Source: Flectonema sp. DT1601 (Eukaryota > Euglenozoa > Diplonemea > Diplonemida > Diplonemidae). From it: 64,000 nt of DNA. Below are positions 59,209 to 64,000 of this stretch, one piece after another. Positions within the stretch are counted from its first letter, which is position 1. Each line of letters opens with the position of its first letter. The notes beneath the pieces were generated by a model. It had not been told where the DNA came from. It saw nothing but the letters and a program-made list of their open reading frames with translations, and did no database searches. Location: assembly GCA_964019425.1 (NCBI GenBank), contig OZ025822.1, forward strand, positions 744,001-808,000, given 5' to 3'. The position numbers and the translations under genes were made by a program.

Positions 59209-59487
59209 TCAAAAGCAAATATATGCTAGCCCGTCCTGGCGAGCTCCGATGGACATTAAGAAATCAGTTCTTTTGAAATAGACCAATTGATGGATCCGAT
59301 TTATTATTTAACTGGAATGAAGTCCCTAGAACTTACTGATGAAGGCCTAAGAGGGACAAGTAGTATAAGATTAAGGCCTGAAACTACGTATTCCACAGTG
59401 TATTATGGAACAGCAGAACAATGTGTTTTTATAACTTTTCTTTTTTATATTTTATTTTAGTGCACTTTTTTATAACAAACTCATATT
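58774..59487 (+). mobile_element. 714-bp insertion with a 19-base target duplication, probable 5'-truncated retrocopy
   Basis: The T sequence is split here, and TTAACTGCTTTCCTTCTTG is present on both sides (58755-58773 and 59488-59506). Duplications of this length are usual for target-primed reverse transcription. The insert has an open frame from its first base to a stop at 59206-59208, then about 280 bases resembling a 3' UTR. There are no inverted ends and no poly(A) tail. It is most simply the 3' part of an mRNA or of an unrecognised retroelement. Confidence 0.75.
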
Positions 59488-59640
59488 TTAACTGCTTTCC
59501 TTCTTGCTGCCCAGGGGTTTCTGACCAGAACTAATAGAAAATAAAAAGTAGATGGGAAACAATAAAAAGTAAAATGGATATAACTGAAGTTAAACAAGAC
59601 AAATGAAGTAACAGACCAGAACAGATAGGGAATAAAAAGA
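59488..59640 (-). repeat. Right part of the T element interrupted by the retrocopy
   Basis: Continues the inverted T from 58773 after the duplicated 19 bases, up to about ACAGACCAGAACAGAT. Beyond this the sequence is no longer T. Confidence 0.8.
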
Positions 59641-60572
59641 AAAGATATAGGGGGATTGATAACTAATGTTGAAGTTGCTTCCAGATACATGTCAGGACAA
59701 CATATCCACAAATAACGTTGTTGGTAGCTGGTTGCACACCAGTCTTAATGAATGATGTCAAAATTCCTAAAAGCAGCAAGTAGTAGTCTGGACGAGGCCA
59801 ACTACAACTAAGGAGTTCCCTTCTCCAATCGTTGTAATACACCGAGGTATGAGGTGCGGTATTAAGAAACATGAACTCATGTTCACAACTACAGACTTCA
59901 GGAGCTCGGGTGGATTTGCAGGATTGACAATACCTGCTTTTATAAAACCAGCCATGATAGTATTTTTCGTAATTCTATCAAGGGCTGTCACTATCCACCC
60001 AATTTGCGACTTCGTTTTTGTGAGCTCCTTCATCCATTTTGACATGGGTTCGGATTCAGGAGCTCCCTTTGGACCCTTCCCTTTCGCAGCGCGCTTTAAA
60101 GTTTCTATCAGCTTTTTGCTTTGATTTTTTCAACTTTTCCTCCCGCTTGCGAATCTGCTCTGTCATCCACTCACCAAGAAAGCTTGATGCTTCTTTGAAG
60201 TTGGCCATGACAGTTAGATCCAGCGGCCGGAGATGAGAAGTCCATCCGCCTTGCACCAGCATAACCGTGGTATTGGCTTCTTCAAATCGACGAAGGACTT
60301 CTTCAGTTATCTGCCCCCTAAACTGGGCATATACTGCGAGGCCAGGGTGATCCGATTGGAGTGTTTTTTAGTTAGTTTAGATCCGATTGGAGCGTTTCTT
60401 AATAAAGTATGGGACTATTGCTCCAGAAACCTTGACCGAGCTGATAGGAGTTCTGCTTCGGGCGCTACTTTCGCAGTGGTTCCAAGACGGTATCCAACCC
60501 TTCCGTTCCAGGAACTTGTAGGTCCATGTTGCTTGTAGGTAACCGGAATCCACGCGTTCCGGCGTATCACCT
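59641..60572 (-). pseudogene. Tigger/pogo-like DNA transposon remnant, minus strand
   Basis: Minus-strand frames match the plus-strand copy to the right: GGWTSHLRPLDLTVMANFK at about 60200-60260, followed by a longer C-terminus (EWMTEQIRKREEKLKKSKQK, then the 59767-60045 frame). Near 59663-59790 is a piece equal to part of the unknown ORF at 61752-62198 (TGVQPATNNVICGYVVL). Frames are shifted several times, so this copy is dead. It supplies the C-terminal part of the transposase that is missing from the right copy. Around 60415-60560 the minus strand also reads like the upstream part of the transposase (VTYKQHGPTSSWNG). Confidence 0.65.
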
Positions 60573-61040
60573 GTGCTTGAAACCAGAGAAGAGAAGCAAA
60601 CACAGAGCCACAGCGTAGTACTGGGCTGCTCGATGACAGGGGACATGCTCCCTATGCAGGTCGTCTATAAGGGAAAGACGGCTAGATCGACTCCACACAG
60701 CCACCCTTGTCTCGAACACCGAAATGATGTGCTGTTAACCAGTAATCCAAGAGGGTGGGCAAACGAAACAACAACCATTGAGTACTTTCAGAAGGCAATA
60801 GTCCCATACTTTATTAAAAAACGCCAGGAGCTGGGACTTGAATCGGATCACCCTGGCCTCGCAGTATATGACCAGTTTAGGGGGCAGATAACTGAAGAGG
60901 TCCTTCGTAGCTTTGAAGAAGCAAATATCACGGTTGTACTAGTGCCAGGCGGATGGACTTCTCATCTCCAACCGCTGGATCTAACTGTCATGGCCAACTT
61001 CAAAAGAAGCATCAAGCTTTCCTTTAGAGAGTGGCTGACA
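60573..61040 (+). pseudogene. Tigger/pogo-like DDE transposase fragment
   Basis: The frame is open to 61178, but the homologous part stops near 61040. It reads VVLGCSMTGDMLPMQVVYKGKT, then NPRGWANETTTIEYFQKAIV, AVYDQFRGQ with the second catalytic D, and LQPLDLTVMANFK with the third. These are the hallmarks of the DDE_1 family (Tigger, pogo, jerky) of Tc1/mariner-related transposases. The region holding the first D and the DNA-binding domain is not in this frame, and the C-terminus is replaced by unrelated sequence after EWLT. It cannot encode a working transposase. The codon at 60573 is not an ATG. Confidence 0.8.
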
Positions 61041-61059
61041 GTGAGGCGATCGGCAGGGG

Positions 61060-61185
61060 TGGAGGTTTCACGATTTTTCACGATCCTTCACGGTTTGTCA
61101 CGAGTTGTCACTACCTATCACGGAAATTCACGAAAATTCACTGCCAAAAACATGGTGACAAATCGTGAATTTTCGTGAATTTTGA
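61060..61185. repeat. TCACGA-rich inverted repeat
   Basis: TTTCACGAT, TTCACGAT, TTCACGG, TGTCACGAG and similar words recur on the left. On the right, GTGACAAATCGTGAATTTTCG is met by facing words, so 61110-61180 can fold back (AATTCACGAAAATTCAC against GTGAATTTTCGTGAATT). It begins where the transposase homology ends, so it may be the end of another inserted element. Confidence 0.6.
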
Positions 61186-61194
61186 TATTGAGAT

Positions 61195-61755
61195 TTGTGT
61201 ACATACAGGGGGTTTAAATTATTTGACCAAGATGGCAATATCTGCCTCATCCCGGAGCCTACACACCGAGTTCATTGCATTGCCTCCTGGATTGCGAAGT
61301 ACTTTGGCCTCAGTGACTTCCTCCGTTCAATAGTAACGCTGTGCTTCTTCATACGTGGGAATCGGTCGTTTGCTTACTGGCTTCGCAAGAAGCACCGCAT
61401 CTCTTTTAGGGCGTGCCCATTTAAAGAGAAGGTTACGAATGGGCGCTTCGTAACCTTAGCATTTGCATGCTATGTGTTATCATGCCCGCTTCGAGGTATT
61501 CCATTCCTCAGGTGGGTTCTCACATTCTTGCAGCGCAACAAGCGCCTCATCAAGTACTCTCATCGTCGCAGGCGGGCATACGCTTACCTGATGTCTCTCA
61601 GTAACGAGGAAATGGGCAACATCATGGAGTTCATGTGTGCACAATATAGTATTATGAATGGTGTGCTCAGACGTCTCATCTCATTCTCCCGGGAGCATCG
61701 CACTCCGCGAGTAATGGAAAGACACCACAGAACAGAACAGTCTGAACGAGAATGA
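61195..61755 (+). CDS. Unknown ORF, 186 codons
   Basis: Not recognised. The first codon of the frame is TTG and no ATG lies near it; CATACAG|GG just inside (61203-61209) looks like a splice acceptor, so this may be an internal exon. The product is basic, with hydrophobic stretches (LRSIVTLCFFI, VTLAFACYVLSCPL) and an R-rich part (KYSHRRRRAYAYL). Its stop overlaps the ATG of the next ORF (ATGA at 61752-61755). It has no counterpart in the left inverted copy of the transposon, so it could belong to a separate insertion. Confidence 0.4.
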   Translation: MCTYRGFKLFDQDGNICLIPEPTHRVHCIASWIAKYFGLSDFLRSIVTLCFFIRGNRSFAYWLRKKHRISFRACPFKEKVTNGRFVTLAFACYVLSCPLRGIPFLRWVLTFLQRNKRLIKYSHRRRRAYAYLMSLSNEEMGNIMEFMCAQYSIMNGVLRRLISFSREHRTPRVMERHHRTEQSERE

Positions 61756-62198
61756 GCCCCTCAGTTCAAAGCTTGAATTGCCAACTGTTACAGAAGTTAA
61801 ATCTTTTCTTACACCCAATGCTTCAGCGAACACGCTGCTCACAGAAAGTGATCTCTCTTATGTTAGTTGATCCTCGTTTAGACTGCATCACCAGCACTAC
61901 CGAAGCTGCACTCCGTTTTGCTTTTAGTAATTTTGACATCTCATTTATTAAGACTGGTGCGCAACCAGCTACCAACAACGTTATTTGTGGATATGTTGTC
62001 CTTTTCTGGGCTCTAAATATGAACCATGTTTATGTATCTGGAAGCAACCTCAACATTCAAGACATGGTTATCAATCCCCCACCAGGTTGGTATGCAGAGG
62101 TGAATGCACTTCTACAGACGAGGCAACAACCGTTTCGATTCTGGACCGAGACTAATCCTAACAGCCTTGGTACACAAGACCAGCCTGTAGAACTTTAA
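61752..62198 (+). CDS. Unknown ORF, 148 codons, partly duplicated at 59.7 kb
   Basis: Not recognised. The start ATG overlaps the preceding stop. Residues around 65-95 (SFIKTGAQPATNNVICGYVV) also occur in the minus-strand remnant at 59663-59790, near the transposase in both places. Several amino acids are kept between the two copies while the DNA has changed and the left copy has a deletion. This may be a second gene of the transposon or host sequence duplicated with it. Confidence 0.4.
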   Translation: MSPSVQSLNCQLLQKLNLFLHPMLQRTRCSQKVISLMLVDPRLDCITSTTEAALRFAFSNFDISFIKTGAQPATNNVICGYVVLFWALNMNHVYVSGSNLNIQDMVINPPPGWYAEVNALLQTRQQPFRFWTETNPNSLGTQDQPVEL

Positions 62199-62911
62199 CC
62201 AGTTCAAACGTCGATAATTTAGTATCAGAAAGTCAAAAAAAAAAGGTTAAAAAAAAAATTTTTTTTTTCTGGAATCCGAAAAGATGGTGGATTTGGCCAT
62301 TTTTTGGAGATTTGGAGACTTTTTATACACCATGATATTTATGATTACGGTATTTATTTATTTTTTTGTTTATCCTTATTACATCATCTTCTATTTCTAA
62401 TCAGACGAGGTGGAATGACATGCTGTGATCAGGATATAATATAATTCAAGCCCAATGCCAAGAAACATGGGAGAAAAAAGAGGTAGCAACTACCCCTTGT
62501 TCTTTAAACAAATACATGCAAACGACTCTCCACACGTGGTACCGATATTGTCATCGAGTACGTGTTCTTTCACGGTGTGCTGTTTACCATCTTTGATAGA
62601 CGGAAACAGCCAGGTTATACCCTGATATTCAGTAAGGATTACTGAGGATTTTGATGAGTGAGTATCATGGTCATATTTGCACTTACTTTGTTGCTTTCCC
62701 ATTCAGTGCAAATATCTATGGATTCATGGTGAGGTTGATAGAGGGTGTTCCGCTCTCCAGAAATACAGTGCCGCGCGTTTGTTGTTCTTCAGTTATTTTA
62801 ACTACCACAGGTATAACAAAAAGACTGGTTTGGAAAGAGTGAGAGGAAGACATGTCTTGGGAAGCATTATTTTATTTTTATTTATTAAATATACAGAATA
62901 CTTATAACAAA
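62199..62911. other. Intergenic stretch before the ATP synthase gene
   Basis: No repeat family of the window and no convincing gene. It starts with A and T runs (62235-62270). Several overlapping frames of 60-80 codons occur on both strands between 62490 and 63040, but none has a recognisable domain. It likely holds the upstream control region and leader of the ATP synthase gene. Confidence 0.6.
62866..62896 (+). promoter_or_regulatory. Probable splice acceptor before the ATP synthase alpha gene
   Basis: A T-rich tract with few interruptions is followed by AAATATACAG at 62887-62896, and the ATG is 15 bases later. Euglenozoan mRNAs receive a spliced leader at such AG sites downstream of a pyrimidine tract. 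The sequence alone cannot separate trans- from cis-splicing. Confidence 0.5.
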
Positions 62912-64000
62912 ATGAAGAGATTCTCTCGGGCAGCAGTCCGCTCAATGGGAGCGGCGGCCGTCTCGGCCAGCGGGGTATCTGCCCCAAAAAGCGCATTGAA
63001 GCAGTCCGGTCAAGTCCGTTTCGCTTCTGCTGCAGCAGCAGCAAAAGACGGATTCAAAAGCACCCCTCTGGTAGGACACGTTCACTCGATCGACGGAACG
63101 ATCGCGACCGTCGCCCCTGCTGGAGTTGGAGGATCAGCTTCCTTCAACTCGGTTGTTAAGATTCAGACTTCAAAGGAAACCGAGAAGGGAGTTGCTCACG
63201 CTGTCGTCTTTAACTTGAACAAGGACGGATCGATTGGTGTTATTTTATTGGACAACACTGACGCTGTCAGATCTGGTCAGCCAGTTTACGCCACCGAGGA
63301 ACTATTGAAGATTCCTGTCGGTTTCGGAGTTCTCGGAAAGGTTATCAACCCTCTCGGTCACGAGATCCCAACTTCAGCGATCCAGAGATCCCGTCCATGT
63401 TTCAACGATGAGATTGGTCAGGTTGATGTTCCAGCTCCAAATATCATTCAGAGACAGCCTGTCAACTACAACTTGACTACTGGATTCAAGGTTGTCGACA
63501 CTATGATCCCAATTGGTAGAGGACAGCGTGAGTTGATTGTCGGAGACAGACAGACTGGTAAGACTTCGATCGCTGTGTCGACTATCATCAACCAGGTTCG
63601 TGTTAACCAGCAGACCCTTCGTAAGAACAACGTTGTGTCTGTTTACGTGTCTGTTGGTCAGCGTTGCTCCAACGTTGCCCGTATCTACAGAATGTTGGAC
63701 TTGTACAACGCCCTTCAGTACTCTGTTATCATGGCTGCCACTGCCGCTGACCCTGCTGGTCTTCAGTACCTCGCTCCGTTCTCTGGAGTCACCATCTGTG
63801 AGAAGTTTAGAGACGCAGGACGTCACTCCCTTATTATCTACGATGACTTGTCAAAGCAGGCTGTTGCTTACCGTCAGTTGTCTTTGTTGTTGAGAAGACC
63901 TCCAGGTCGTGAGGCGTACCCTGGTGACGTTTTCTACCTTCACTCTCGTCTTCTTGAGAGAGCTGCTATGATGTCTCCTGGTATGGGAGGAGGTTCATTG
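62912..64000 (+). CDS. Mitochondrial ATP synthase F1 subunit alpha (partial, runs off the window)
   Basis: 363 codons, open to the window end; family members are about 550-580 residues. The alpha subunit forms the F1 hexamer with beta in the mitochondrial matrix and carries non-catalytic nucleotide sites. The first 45 residues (KRFSRAAVRSMG..., rich in R, A and S, without acids) look like a mitochondrial presequence. Then come the beta-barrel (VGHVHSIDGTIATVAP), the P-loop GDRQTGKT at 211-218, and conserved blocks VGQRCSNVARI, YDDLSKQAVAYRQ and RRPPGREAYPGDVFYLHSR. Residues 150-162 (HEIPTSAIQRSRP) match the trypanosome segment HEVPVGLVTRSRA, where the euglenozoan alpha subunit is cut and a short peptide removed. 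The chosen ATG gives the presequence and follows the acceptor AG closely. No intron is seen. Confidence 0.97.
   Translation, partial: MKRFSRAAVRSMGAAAVSASGVSAPKSALKQSGQVRFASAAAAAKDGFKSTPLVGHVHSIDGTIATVAPAGVGGSASFNSVVKIQTSKETEKGVAHAVVFNLNKDGSIGVILLDNTDAVRSGQPVYATEELLKIPVGFGVLGKVINPLGHEIPTSAIQRSRPCFNDEIGQVDVPAPNIIQRQPVNYNLTTGFKVVDTMIPIGRGQRELIVGDRQTGKTSIAVSTIINQVRVNQQTLRKNNVVSVYVSVGQRCSNVARIYRMLDLYNALQYSVIMAATAADPAGLQYLAPFSGVTICEKFRDAGRHSLIIYDDLSKQAVAYRQLSLLLRRPPGREAYPGDVFYLHSRLLERAAMMSPGMGGGSL

Noticed and set aside
62490-63044. Several 60-80 codon ORFs before and over the ATP synthase start
   Set aside because: They overlap each other on both strands and have no domain; those past 62912 are shadows of the ATP synthase frame.
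63374-63893. Two ORFs (150 codons minus, 118 codons plus) in the ATP synthase gene
   Set aside because: Shadows of the true frame, which is open from 62912 to the end of the window.

Overview
The window is nuclear DNA from a unicellular eukaryote, most likely a euglenozoan. The best evidence is at the right edge (62912-64000), where a nuclear-type mitochondrial ATP synthase alpha gene begins. Its wording matches trypanosome alpha closely and carries the distinctive euglenozoan stretch where that protein is cut in two. A VIPER-like tyrosine-recombinase retrotransposon with the order gag, recombinase, RT/RNase H points the same way. I cannot decide between diplonemid, kinetoplastid and other euglenozoans.

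Almost everything else is repetitive. Positions 1-9146 are seven head-to-tail copies (six whole, one partial) of a 1357-bp repeat, called family T here. Positions 9147-35592 are a head-to-tail series of copies of one non-LTR retrotransposon (LINE) of the type with a restriction-like endonuclease. One copy looks full length (15369-25718, one ORF open for about 1750 codons). The others are 5'-truncated, two have inverted 5' pieces, one is interrupted by another copy, and one has two 301-bp TA-flanked MITEs inside it. The LINE has a 3' UTR of 4-5 kb built of short hairpins separated by A and T runs, ending in a conserved hairpin and the sequence TCGAAATTC.

Positions 35593-54533 are mainly loose pieces of this 3' UTR array in both orientations. 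They are interrupted by a divergent T-like element (35593-36712), a whole-looking VIPER/Ngaro-type element with split direct repeats (42647-47744) and a Mutator-like MITE (50168-50917). Positions 54534-59640 are T elements in both orientations, including a 1268-bp tandem duplication and a 714-bp insertion with a 19-bp target duplication that carries the end of an unknown protein gene. Positions 59641-62198 hold two head-to-head remnants of a Tigger/pogo-like DNA transposon and two unknown ORFs. Then comes a plain intergenic stretch and the ATP synthase gene with a splice-acceptor-like site 15 bases before its ATG.

The most unusual signal is that the LINE, family T and the divergent element at 36 kb share a 3'-terminal hairpin. 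Its loop is always CAAAA and its five-base stem differs in all three yet still pairs, followed by a similar tail. This suggests that one reverse transcriptase recognises the 3' ends of several families, each built of many small hairpins and each tending to stack head to tail.
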